A DNA stretch of 64,000 nt from Eunapius fragilis. Lineage: Eukaryota; Porifera; Demospongiae; Spongillida; Spongillidae. The DNA is taken from the NCBI GenBank assembly GCA_963681505.1, contig OY811980.1, positions 7,015,572-7,079,571 on the forward strand, read 5' to 3'. The position numbers and the translations under genes are program-made. Of this stretch, positions 31,516-43,500 are shown piece after piece (within the stretch, counting starts at the first letter, position 1; each line of letters starts with the position of its first letter). Below the pieces are notes generated by a model. It saw nothing but the letters and a program-made list of their open reading frames with translations. It did no database searches and was not told the origin of the DNA.

Positions 31516-34500
31516 ATGATTGCGTTCGTACTCTGGGCACTTCTACTCCTAGCCGCAGGTAAGTCGATGTGAGAAGTCCCCATCAGCTAGCTACATGTTT
31601 AGTTGATGGGATGATTACCATAAACTGAAACTGGACCTTGTTTGTTTTTACTTCATCCAGTGGCGTAGTGGGGTGGTTGAGCGCCCGGGGACATGATGCA
31701 ATAATGGCGCCCCCCCTCCCCTCCCACTACAAATAAAGGGTTGGATCTAGGACTTTGCAGTGAGGGTTGGTAGGCAGCTGCAAGGGCGGAGAGAGATATG
31801 CCGGGTCTCGATCATACCAGCAAGGGGGTATGCAAAGCTCACCCAAAGGGTCTGGGGCGGAGCCCCAGCCGCTTTGCAACTTTAGCACTTTTTAAGCCAC
31901 AAAAAAACATGATACTTTCGCATACACTGCATTTGCTTCCGCAAGCAACCTATGCCTTCGCACGTACATTCAATTGTTTACATTAGGAAATTTAGTTTGG
32001 GGAAGTATCCGCCCCCGCAAAACTACCCTCGCGCTATGACTGCATGGCGCTATGTGTACCTGTCTGTACGATAATGGCTAACCGCTCACGCCATTGTGAG
32101 CCTGTGCACAACAGGCTCACAATGGCAGCGAGCGTTTGCGATAACCCTGAAGTTGGAACTGTTTATTCAACAGATTATGGAGGTGACGATTGGATACCGT
32201 ATCTTCAATGTCGGTGATTAGAAATAAATTTAAAGGTTTGCGTGCAGATCGAGTAGTCTGGGGACCCCCGACTGACGGCTGTACATCGGGTCCCCAGACT
32301 ACAGATCGCGTGCAGATGTTTGTTAACAAGACTCAAAACGTGCCCGCGCCCCGCGGGCCCGTTCGCGTAACGGGATAATTATCTGTGCAAATTGTCTATT
32401 TTGGCGCCCCCTAAACCCCCGGCGCCCGGGGACATGTGTCCCTCCCTGCCCCCCCCCTCGCTACGCCACTGACTTCATCAGCACATGCTTATAGATATTA
32501 GCGTAACTTCTCTCACCGCCACGCGCACACACTGGATCTATAGTTTGTGTTAGTGTCTTTTAACACTTTTAAGGCCAATACTAACTACCTATTTATCATT
32601 CTCCTTTTCGGAAACCGGACCGCGGCCGGCCCGTAAGATAATATATTTTAATGGGCGTGGCTGCTATGGATAGCGTCACCTTTAGATGCGTTGCAGGTCT
32701 CTGGAGCCTATAGACTTAGCAGTTATGCCATCACTCATGTGTGCTAGGGTCCGCGGAGGGATTTTACGAGTCCACGATCCGCCCATTTGGTGCGGCACAT
32801 GCACAGCCGGTTGTTTTATAAGACAGCGTTCTTTGTATGCACTTGTTCTGAACGAACAATAACTACTAGTACACCGAAGCATGTGAAATACTATCACATG
32901 AAACAAAAACATGAAATACTATCACATGAAACAAAATAAATTACCGTGAGCTTACAACTGACTAGAAGGTATATGTGCAAATATATGCCTCTACCTTCAT
33001 ATTTTAGACCTATTACTCCCTGCTTTGACTCTATAACGCGCACTCCTAGCCCCAGGATTCAGTTCAGTAGTCAGAATGTCTCATACCACAAACAAACATG
33101 TATATATATATATATGCAAAGGTATATCTAGATCTTTCTAGTGTGCGTGCATGTCATGTGCTTGGTTAACACCAGAGGTGCAAAGTAACTGCCACTACAC
33201 TCGTCACCCTCTCTTCTGAGCTCAGTATCCCAGTCTTTCTGGTGCATGCCTTTCTCTCGGCGGGTATCACCTCTCAGCCTGAGAAGTGGGTTGCTCAAAG
33301 TGGTCTACTCCAGGTGGTTCCCACGGCTGTGTGCTGCTGTCTGCTGGTGTTGCTGAATGAGGGGCAAGTTGGGACTTGACTGCTGGCAGGGTTCGTCGAT
33401 GAAGACGGTTGGTGTGCACCACTTTTGTGCGTTCTCCATCAGTAATCTCCACGGTGACAGATGATTTCGTACTCCTTACAGTCCAGTTTCCCTCCCATCG
33501 CGGATCGAGTTTGCCTGCTGTGGGCACTGACAACCACACCAAATCCCTAGACTTAAACTGCCTCTCTGCTGAATGCCTGTCATAGTCCACTTTCTGCCTA
33601 CTTGCAGACTCAGCGATGTGTGCCTCCACCAGGTCCTGTAGCTCAGCCATCTTTGCTTATAGTACAGCCTGGTATGATGTGGCTTCATAACCTCTAGGGG
33701 GGGTTAACATGTTTGACTGGTGGTGCCTTCCGTACATCAGCATAAATGGGGACACTCCAGTGGAGGTGTGGGTGGCAGTTCTATAAGCGTATAAGGCCAG
33801 TGGCAGGTATTGTTCCCAGTCTTCCTGTCTCTCCACATAAGTTCGCAGCAGCTGTAGTAATGAGCGATTAAACCTCTCCACCATCCCATCGCCTTGTGGG
33901 TGGTAGGGTGTGGTGTGGCTTTTCTTCACCCCAAAGGCATCCAGTGTGCTCTGGACAATGCTGCTCTCGAAATTTCGACCCAGGTCCGAGTGAACGATTT
34001 CTGGAACACCGTATGTGCAGAACAGTTTGACCAATTCTGCTGTGATTCGTATGGCTGTCTGGTCTGGGAGTGGTCTGGCATCAGCCCATTTGGTGAAGTA
34101 GTCCTGTATCACCAGCAAATACCTGTTGTTCTTGGTGGACACTGGTACTTCTAGGATGTCTGTCAATTGCAATCATCTGCCATGGGCGTCCAACAGGTAT
34201 GTTTGTGAGTGGTGACCTTACTGGCATTGGCAGCTTGGACTTCTGGCATGTGGCACATTCCCTGCAATGTCTGTCCACGTCCTGGGCCATGTTCACCCAG
34301 TACGCCTCACGCCGTATCCTCTCCAGTGTCTTCAGTGTCCCTTGATGGCCTGCTGCTGGGGAGTCATGGCCCATACTCAGAGCTTGCTGGTGCAGTGTTT
34401 CTGGGACCACAATAGTTTCAGAAGTAGGCCCTGGCTGGTACTTCCTGCAAACAATACCATCCACAGTGACAAGTTGTGGCCAGAACTGTGCATATCTCCT

Positions 34501-37500
34501 CAGTGGTGGTTGTTTCCAGTGTCTGTGTGGGTGGCGTTGCTCAGACTGGAGTGCTTTGTATAGCTGCTGGATTGTTTCGTCCTGTTGTTGTGCTTGCCTG
34601 ATCTCTTCTGCTGTGAAGGATGCATGCACTGTGGTCAAGGCTGTGTACCTAGTTTCCATGTCTGGCCCTCTTCTTCGTGACAGTGCATCAGCATTCCCAT
34701 TGGTTGATCCCTTTCTATACACAATCTCAAAGCTGAATTCCTGTATTGCCAGAGCCCAGCGACACAAGAAGCCTTCCATCTTCAGCTCACCCAACCACTG
34801 CAGTGGGGCATGGTCAGTCATTAGTTGGAAGGTGCGTCCCAACAAATAGTGGCGGAACTGTTTCATGGCCCACACAATTGCCAAACACTCACGCTGGATC
34901 ACACTGTAGTTGGCCTCTGCTTTGGTGAGTGTGCGACTGGCATAGCCAATCATTCGCTGATCTTGCTCCAGGACAGCCCCCAGGCCTACATTGCTGGCGT
35001 CTGTCTGCAGTACCATAGTGCTGGACAGTTTGTCGAACCGTGGGTATGCAAGGACTGGTGCCTCTGTCAGGCTTGCCTTCAGCCTCTGAAATGACTCCTC
35101 GCATGCCTGTGTCCATTGAAAGGGAGTGTCCTTTTGGGTCAGCTGATGTAGTGGAGCTGCTATGTCGGCAAACCTGTCAATGTACTTGCGATAGTATGAA
35201 GCAAGTCCAAGGAATTGCCGCACCTCTGCCTCATCTTTTGGCTGGGGCCAGTTTACTACTGCCTCCACCTTGCTCCTATCTGGTGACATTCCTTCTCTGG
35301 AGAATGTGTGACCCAGGTACGTCACCTGTGCCATTCCAATCTGACACTTGCTTCCTCTCAGGGTCAGCCCCGCCTCTCTCAACCGTTGGAATGCTTGCTC
35401 CAGGTGACTCTTGTGCATCTCCTCGCTCGCTGAGTGGATCAAGACGTCATCTATGTAAGTGGTGACGAATGGCAGTCCTCGCATCACCACATCCATTAAT
35501 CTCTGGAATGTGCTAGGTGCCCCGCACAAGCCAAAGGGCATCCTTGTGAACTGGAATAGCCCCATTCCAAGTCCAGGGGAAAATGCTGTCTTCTCCTGGT
35601 CTTTTGGGTCCACTGGTACTTGCCAGTACCCGCACTGGAGGTCCAACTTGCTGAAGATCGTAGCCCCTGACAAGCGGTCCTGAACTTCATCCATCAAGGG
35701 GAGTGGGTAGGCATCCTTGCTCGTCCTCTTGTTTACCTCGCGGTAATCCACACACAATCGAATTTCCCCTGTCTTTTTCCTGGTGTAGACCGCAGGTGCA
35801 AGCCACACACTGCTACTTTCAACAATGATTCCTTTCCTGAGCATGTCGTTCATCTGTTCCTGGACTTCTTGCTGGAAGTGTGCTGGTATCCTCCTGGGTG
35901 GGACCCTTGCTGGAGGACCAACCGTGTTTATCTGGTGGCAAGCTAGTGTGGTTTGTCCAGGAGTCTTGACGAATCGGTCTCTTGCTTGCTGTACTGTCTC
36001 CTCAAAGCAGGACTTGATGTATCCTGGGAATTCGGCTTCGGCCAATTCATTGAAAATGGGAATTGCACACTCATCAGCCTCATCTGCAACCAGATCCTCT
36101 AGAGATGCTACAGTACACACCTTTGCTCTCCTCTCTCTCTCTGCTTTTCATATTGAATGCTGCAGCAGCATTTCTGGTTCTGGTAGAGGTGCTGGTTTAG
36201 GAACTGTGCTCACAGGTGTTTGCTTTCTCTGCCTAGTTACAGTGATTGATACAGGTGAGGTAGTGAAGTCCAGTACCAGGCCTTGTTGCTGCAGGAAGTC
36301 AACCCCAAGGATAACCTGTGAGATCAACTGTTCCACCACGATGAAACTGTGCTCAGGTACCTCTACTATGCCTCTTAGCTTCACTGCCGCCTTGACGCTG
36401 TTCACAATGGGAAGCTCTTCACCGCCAGCCGAGACCAGCCTTAGCTTTGGCGTATCTCCCGCGCTTGTCGTTCCGTTGAGGCATTTGGCAATATCTTGCC
36501 TGATGAGTGACACCGAGGAACCAGAATCCAGCATAATCTCCACCGTCATCCCTCCAACTAGTCCATTTACAATGGATGCGCCGCTTCTGATGGATGCGAC
36601 GAACACTGCTTCGAGTGGGCTTACTGGCGCGCAGGGTGTCTGTTGCCCTCTGCAGGCACCCCTCTGAAGTTTCCCTGATACTGCGCGCGGTTTCGATCTT
36701 TGTTGGCGGGTAGATTACGGCAATTTCGACGTATATGACCCGCTTTCCCACAGTGGTAGCAACGTAGTATTGGTCTCTCGATGCGTGGAATAAACTCGTG
36801 TTGTGTTCTGGTTTGCTGTAAGGCGCTCAGTGCTGCAACCTGGTCCGTCAACGCTGCTACCTGCTCCGACAGCTTTTCTACAATGGCGTTCGCTGGGTTG
36901 CTAGGAGACGTTACTGCGGCGGCTTGCTGCTCGTTCTCCAGCAAGGTCAGTAGCTTCGCGCGCTCTACCGCAGACTGCAATGTAGTGGTGCTCGCTGTTG
37001 CTCTTAATTGCTTGCTGATTGTCGCGGGAAGGCCCGCCATAAACTGGTCATAGATATTATACGGAAGGGATTGGAAACGGAAGTCTTTAACACCAGGTTC
37101 CATTCATGCAGGAAAAATAAAGTAAAATGGCGGATAATATCTATGGTTTCAGATACTTTTTCGAAGAAAACCGGTCGTTGTGTATAGTTTGAGGCTTTTT
37201 CCTTTATTCTGTCACTTGCTTAAGAGGTATGGATATTTTTAGATATGTTTTATGACTGTAAATGATTTTAGACCATAGTTTTTTTAAAGACCCGCGTTCC
37301 GTGTCTTTGCGAAGCCTTTGTGGGCGTGTAGGAAACGTTAGCGTTGTCATATTGGCTACTTTATTGTAGAATCGAGTGGAGCTTCGTGAGACAAATCGAA
37401 CTGGCTAGGTATTATCTCAAATGCGTGTTGTACACTCGTACAAAAGTTGGCAATAAAGATTTAGACATGAGACTGGTTGTGGGCGTATAAAGTGCGCCAA

Positions 37501-40500
37501 GAGCTTTTGAGATAATACCTAGCCAGTTCGATTTGTCTCACGAAGCTCCACTCGATTCAACAATAAAGTAGCCAATATGACAACGCTAACGTTTCCTACA
37601 CGCCCACAAAGGCTTCGCAAAGACACGGAACGCGGGTCTTTAAAAAAACTATGGTCTAAAATCATTTACAGTCATAAAACATATCTAAAAATATCCATAC
37701 CTCTTAAGCAAGTGACAGAATAAAGGAAAAAGCCTCAAACTATACACAACGACCGGTTTTCTTCGAAAAAGTATCTGAAACGCAGTGGCAAAACGTGTTA
37801 ATTGATCCTACAGTGACAGGCCGTAAGCCAGCCTATGCAATGTATTGCATCACGTGATCCGTTTCCAATCCCTTCCGTATCAGGACCTACGTTAGTAGGT
37901 CCTATGTAGGATTTGAAGTGTGATGAATACGATTAGCAAAACACCAGATTCCACTATTGCCGTTGCACCGCAGAATCAGTTGGCCTTTAGCGAGCGTGTT
38001 TGGATACAGCCAACAATTATCTACACTGTAATCAAACTGCCGACGCTTAGAAAGCTCAGACAACAGAGATAACGCTCTCTCGTTCCCACACTCGAACCTA
38101 AAAAAAAGTTTCTCCTTCTTCTTCTTCCGGATCTGATAAGATAAGATTTGCTCGGATAAGAGGTTTATTGCATTGTATCTTTGTCACGATTGAAGTATAA
38201 TGTTAGCCGTTATGCGGAAGCACTAGAACCAACAAGTTAGAAACTTATTGCCGAGTTGGATTTGTTTTATTATGTTAGTAACGAGAGTTATGCTTGACAC
38301 AAATTTCAATCTCTAGCAAACTTAGTTTTGTTAGTATAGCCCACAACAGATTTTATCGGCCTTTGGAAGACATAAAAGTGGGCGGGAACGTGTGGTTGAA
38401 CACGTTCTATATTTCGTATAGTGCATGCGCTACAGTTACTATTATTCAATTGTTGTCACGGTTGTACCAAAAGCTTGACGTGTCTGGTTTGTTTTCTTCA
38501 AAATGCAGTCACGTCGATCGCGAAGAGAAAAGAATCGTGCAAAGAAGATCGCAAAGTTAAATGATGACTGTTGTGTTGGCGAGTCGCAAGATATTGAGGA
38601 GCGTGACAGTTTTCAAGAAGCGCATGAAAAAAAGAAGACTTGCGACAGGAAGCGCTACAAAGCCGATCCTGAGAGTAAGAAGGATAGCATGAAGGCCCAA
38701 TACTGGCTTGATCCGGAAAGTAAGAAGGAGAGCGTGAAGGCCCAATACTGCCTTGATCCGGAAAGTAAGAAGGAGAGCGTGAAGGCCCAATACTGGCTTG
38801 ATCCGGAAAGAAAGAAGGATAGCGTGAAGGCCTACTATGATCAAAATCGAGAACTGATTTTAGCCTCCAAACAAGATCAATATCAGACAAATCCAAAGGC
38901 CAAGAGAGATATCTCAAGGATAAACAGCTGCAGGAAAAGAAATACTATGAGGTAGGAGTGTTTGCAATGTTTGGGTGCAATATGTCCTACACGCAAGGGA
39001 CCGATGTATAATTTGTATCGTGTGCGTGTGTTCGGGAAAACGAATAACGCCAGATCAATTTGCATTGGAGTATATGCTTGCCAGCTTTGATACTCTCTAA
39101 GGGATTTTTGAATAACGCCAGATCAATTTGCATTGGAGTATATGCTTGCCAGCTTTGATACTCTCTGAGGGGATTTTTATACCACATTCACACTACATGT
39201 CTGTGAATGTTGACTATTATATTTTTATAAAACCACATGCCTGTCAATGGATACCATATATGGTGGCCCCGCATGTGTCTTTAAACCTTGCCATACAGGA
39301 TGTAGCATCTATGGCTGCTAAAATATGTTCCCTAGGTTCTCTGTGTAAACTTTGACACAAATATTTTATCTTACAGCTGTACAGTCTATAAAACCACATG
39401 CCTGCCTCCTTCCTATATGGATACCATATTTGGTGGCCCAGTATGTGTCATAGCTTCTATGGCTGCTAAAACATGCAGGGCCATGATGATCTCTAATTTT
39501 CAGCTGGAACCTATTACATGCACCTCTCTTAAGAGCTATCTATCTGCCTCGCTTTGCAGGACTAACTAACTTGCTGCATGATTCCATGTGTGGTGTCCCA
39601 GCATGTGGTCTTATACTTTGACACATATACTGTGGCTGCAAACCTGAACATGGAGCAATCCTTCCCTGGGTTCTCCAGTACATCATCTGGAACCAATTAC
39701 AGCTCTTTTAAGAGCTATCACTCTGACTAAGAGATTTATGCTTTGCAGGATTATCAAATGGCAAATGGGGTTGCAGCTGTGACCTTGACTGCATGTAAAT
39801 TAATGGATCTGTCTCTATAGGCCCTAACCCCGGAATATGAGTTCACACAATTATATGTTGTACTTAACTCACAATCCAATTCTTATATCAGTTGCTGTAC
39901 GTTCTCTATACAAAACTGCTCTTAAAAATAGGCTTGCCTCCCTTCCATGTATGTGTTCATATGTCAAGGAGTCTAACATGTTTCTTTGTGTCAACATTTA
40001 TCTTGCAACTTTGCATTCATAAAACCACAAGCCTGCCCCTTCCTCCATATATGGTGGCACAGTGTGTGGTCTAAAACCTAGCTTCTATGGCTGCTAAAAC
40101 ATGCACATGGACCACCAATCATCCTCCATGATGTTCTCCCGTTTTCAGCTGGAACCAGTTACCTATTACATGCAGCTCTTTTCTAACAGTTTCAATTTGG
40201 ATAAGCGATTTATGCTTTGCAGGACTAACTAACTTCCTGCATGATTCCATGTATGGTGTCCCAGCATGTGGACTTTAAATCTCTATGGCAGCAAACCTGA
40301 ACATTCCTGTGTTCTCAAGTACATCATTGTAATTTATATATTTAAAAAAAAATATTTTTACCCATGCATAAGTTAAAGTGGCAGCAACCCTAGGCCTCTC
40401 TCTACATGTGATTATGTGCAGTTTTACATATATCAGCAAATACTAGCCATTTGAAAAGCAGGCCGTCTTAATTCAGCCCCACCCCCACCACCACATATAT

Positions 40501-43500
40501 AGTTGGTTTGTTCAACACATTTATTATGGGAGGCCGTTCGAGTTCCAATAATTTAATATTAGATCAGTTTTGGTTTATATAAAGCAACTTTTCTCACTCA
40601 CTCTTTACTTTAAGATATGGAAGAGGTATGCATGTGTACATAGGATTTGCATGCATGGTATTCTATCTATATAATATATATTATTACCCTTGTAGGTCAC
40701 GGCAGAAGTAGCTGAGAATCTGTTTGCTGTTGACTCGGGTGAGGAGGGCCCTCCCTACTTTCCGATACCGGTCCTGGTCCCTGCTCCGGTCCTGCTTGCC
40801 CCAGCTCGGCCCCAGCTCCGCCACTGCCCCCAGCTCCGCTGCTCCCACCTGCACCACTGCTGGCCCCTGCTCCACTGGCCCACGCTCTGCTTGCCCCAGC
40901 TCCGCCACTGGCCCCTGCTCCGCTGGCCCCAGCTCCGCCACTGCCCCCAGCTCCACCTGCGCCACTGCTGGCCCCTGCTCCGCTGGCCCACGCTCTGCTT
41001 GCCCCAGCTCCACCACTGGCCCCTGCTTCGCTGCTCCCACCTGCGCCACCGCTGGCCCCAGTCCCATGGGGAATATGGCCCCTTCTGTACTGGGGGCCTC
41101 CCGGAGCTCGGCCGTATAGAAGGCAGTGAGAAAGGGGGAGGGATGGACTTCACCTTGTGTCGAAAAATTCGTATATTTATTATAATTACAACTAATGTTT
41201 TTTGAATGCTATATAGCAGGGCTACCGTTTGCGCTGTATCGATCTTCCGACCAAGTTAAGACAGTTTAGTTAAGAGCATGCATTGTGATTGCACAGGGAT
41301 GAATACTTCCTTGCCATGCGAAGTAATCTTGCATTACACGGCACGATTATTCAATGCATGTATCTCTGGCATAAAAATGTGTGAAACAAGATATAAAAAT
41401 TTAATTAAAATAAAATTGGTGATGTAGGATTTGTAGACAGCAATTGAGTAAAAAGTAAGGAAACAAGGAATTACGGATATTAGGTATTCATTTAATTATA
41501 AATATTACAGACCTACATTTTTAGCAAATCTACCTCCTTGAAATTCTGTGCTAAATGTAGGTATGTAATATTTATAATTAAATGAATACCTAATATCCGT
41601 AATTCCTTGTTTCCTTACTTTTTACTCAATTGCTGTCTACAAATCCTACATCACCAATTTTATTTTAATTAAATTTTTATATCTTGTAATATCTATGAAC
41701 TGGTGTAGCAATAATTGCTCTTTTGCTTTGGCGTCGAGTCCAGGCATGGCTTGATCCAGTAACTGCTTTATATCGTGCACGAACATTGGCAGCACTTCGC
41801 CGGGAACCATTTTTCTCTGCCTGAACCCCTCCAGACCGTTGAAACTCGTCGACGTCATTGCTGCCAGTATCTCTTCCTTTGCCCTGGCGTAGGTTTTTTT
41901 TCGCTTCCGGGCTGAGTTCCAACCACGATGCTAGAGCTTCGCCTTCCAATAGCGTCGGGAGCTTCACTGCCTTCGCTTCGTCGTTCCATTTATTGGCGTC
42001 GCTACATATATCAAAACGCACGAACCATTCGCGGACGTTGCCTGACGCGAACGGTTTTGGGAGACTGATATGAGCAGTGGCCATTCTCTGCTACCAATGT
42101 AACGCGCACTCCCAGCCCCAGGATTCAGTTCAGTAGTGTTCAGCTGTTTTTTCGAACACGGTACCATCAAAATACACGTGAGGTTTGTCAGCTGCTTGTC
42201 TAGCAAAATGCAGGATCATGCGCTATTTAGCTGTATGCATGATTTTGCGGGGAGGTGTGTGCAGATCGTTTTCATTGGTCTGTCCTCTTAGGACACCTGC
42301 TATCTGGTGGGCTTTGTTGTAGATGTCACTAAATGGGTAGTCCCTGTTCATGCATAATGCATAACGTGTTACAACAGCTGGAATTGATCATACATATGAA
42401 TTCCAGCTGCATCAACATTTGAAGACACTCAATTACTCAACAGACAACTATAAGCATGAAGCAGTCTTTGACCACAAACCTATACCATCACCATTACAGC
42501 ATGAAGCAGTCTTTGACCACAAACCTATACCATCACCATTATAGCATGAAGCAGTCTTTGACCACAAACCTATACCATCACCATTATAGCATGAAGCAGT
42601 CTTTGACCACAAACCTATACCATCACCATTATAGCATGAAGCAGTCTTTGACCACAAACCTATACCATCACCATTATAGCATGAAGCAGTCTTTGACCAC
42701 AAACCGATACCATCACCATTATAGCATGAAGCAGTCTTTGACCACAAACCTATACCATCACCATTATAGCATGAAGCAGTCTTTGACCACATGCATGCAC
42801 CACTTTACCTAGAAGCAAAGCACAAACCACACCACCATCATCACCCAGGGATTATGGCACACTCAAGGTTGATCGTCAACTCTGCAGCATAGCAATATTT
42901 GTAGCCCCCATTCCATCATTCCACAATATGCAAGGATTCGTTTCTTAGCACCCCTTCATGCACGATCATTTCATATCTCCCATAGGTCAACCTAGGATCA
43001 CCTGGAATCAGAATGAACTGTTTGTGATGGCTGCCAACAACAGCCTGTGGTCTCTCTCAGCAGTACAAAATAGAGTGAGCACATCCAACCAATCAGCATA
43101 CATGAAACCTCTGGTGTGTGAGGGTATAACAGGTGGACAGTGGTATCAACCAAATGGAGCCCTGTTTCCACTAGCAACACCAGACTCTGTAACCATGGGA
43201 GGGTTGGGTCAACGAAATGTGTCACGAGGAGTAGAGCTGTATCGTGGAACTCCTTCTGACTTCCCACATGGTGTTCAATGTTGTACCAATACCACCATCA
43301 CACTCTGTGTTGGAATGTACACTGATCTCACACTAGCAGCATCATCAGGCATAAATGGAACTACTAGCTATAATCTCTCTGTAGCAGCCACTTGTAAGTA
43401 GAGAAGAAAGTACATCACATGTGTTATGGAAGTGTTGACTCTCCCACAGATGGTCCTAACATCACAGGAGGTGTCCAATTTCAGCTGTTGACACCTACGA

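Larger units (their letters stand above)
37049..41697. mobile_element. 4.65-kb TIR element inserted in gag, 7-bp target duplication
   Basis: The ends are CATAGATATTA at 37,049 and TAATATCTATG at 41,697, an 11-bp perfect terminal inverted repeat. It is flanked by AACTGGT on both sides (37,042-37,048 and 41,698-41,704). The two gag halves abut precisely at the duplicated target. A third TIR copy lies at 37,135-37,145, facing inward beside a large foldback. I see no transposase motif, so it may be non-autonomous or of a class I do not recognise. It holds two possible short genes (38,503 and 40,617), tandem repeats, and palindromes at both ends. Confidence 0.78.
33032..42137 (-). mobile_element. 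Decayed Ty3/gypsy LTR retrotransposon in intron 1 of gene F
   Basis: On the minus strand the order is truncated 5' LTR (42,137-42,098), tRNA primer site, gag, protease, reverse transcriptase, RNase H, integrase, polypurine tract and 3' LTR (33,206-33,032). Without the 4,649-bp insert and its duplicated target the element is about 4.45 kb, normal for the group. Damage includes a one-base slip in a T8 run of gag (41,894-41,901), the insertion within gag, a 4-base duplication in integrase near 34,150-34,160, and an in-frame TAA at 33,657-33,659. It is a fossil copy and cannot move by itself. The 5' LTR is cut to 40 bp, and the flank beyond 42,137 matches host sequence at 5,972. Confidence 0.9.

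Noticed and set aside
33032..33206. Alternative reading of the 38-bp repeat pair (33,034 and 42,100) as a target duplication of a composite insertion
   Set aside because: 38 bp is far too long for a target duplication, and its position beside the primer site and after a polypurine tract fits LTR ends.
35825..36667. 280-codon plus-strand ORF
   Set aside because: It is the antisense shadow of the protease and reverse transcriptase frames, which have clear motifs on the minus strand.
37049..37103. Gag start at 37,103 (M-E-P-G-V-K-D-F-R-F...)
   Set aside because: These codons belong to the left end of the inserted TIR element; true gag continues from the 41.7-42.1-kb part.
42448..42812. Repeat ORFs on both strands over the 45-bp array
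   Set aside because: A 45-bp period free of stops keeps frames open on both strands; it lies inside an intron of gene F and no start or splice logic supports it.
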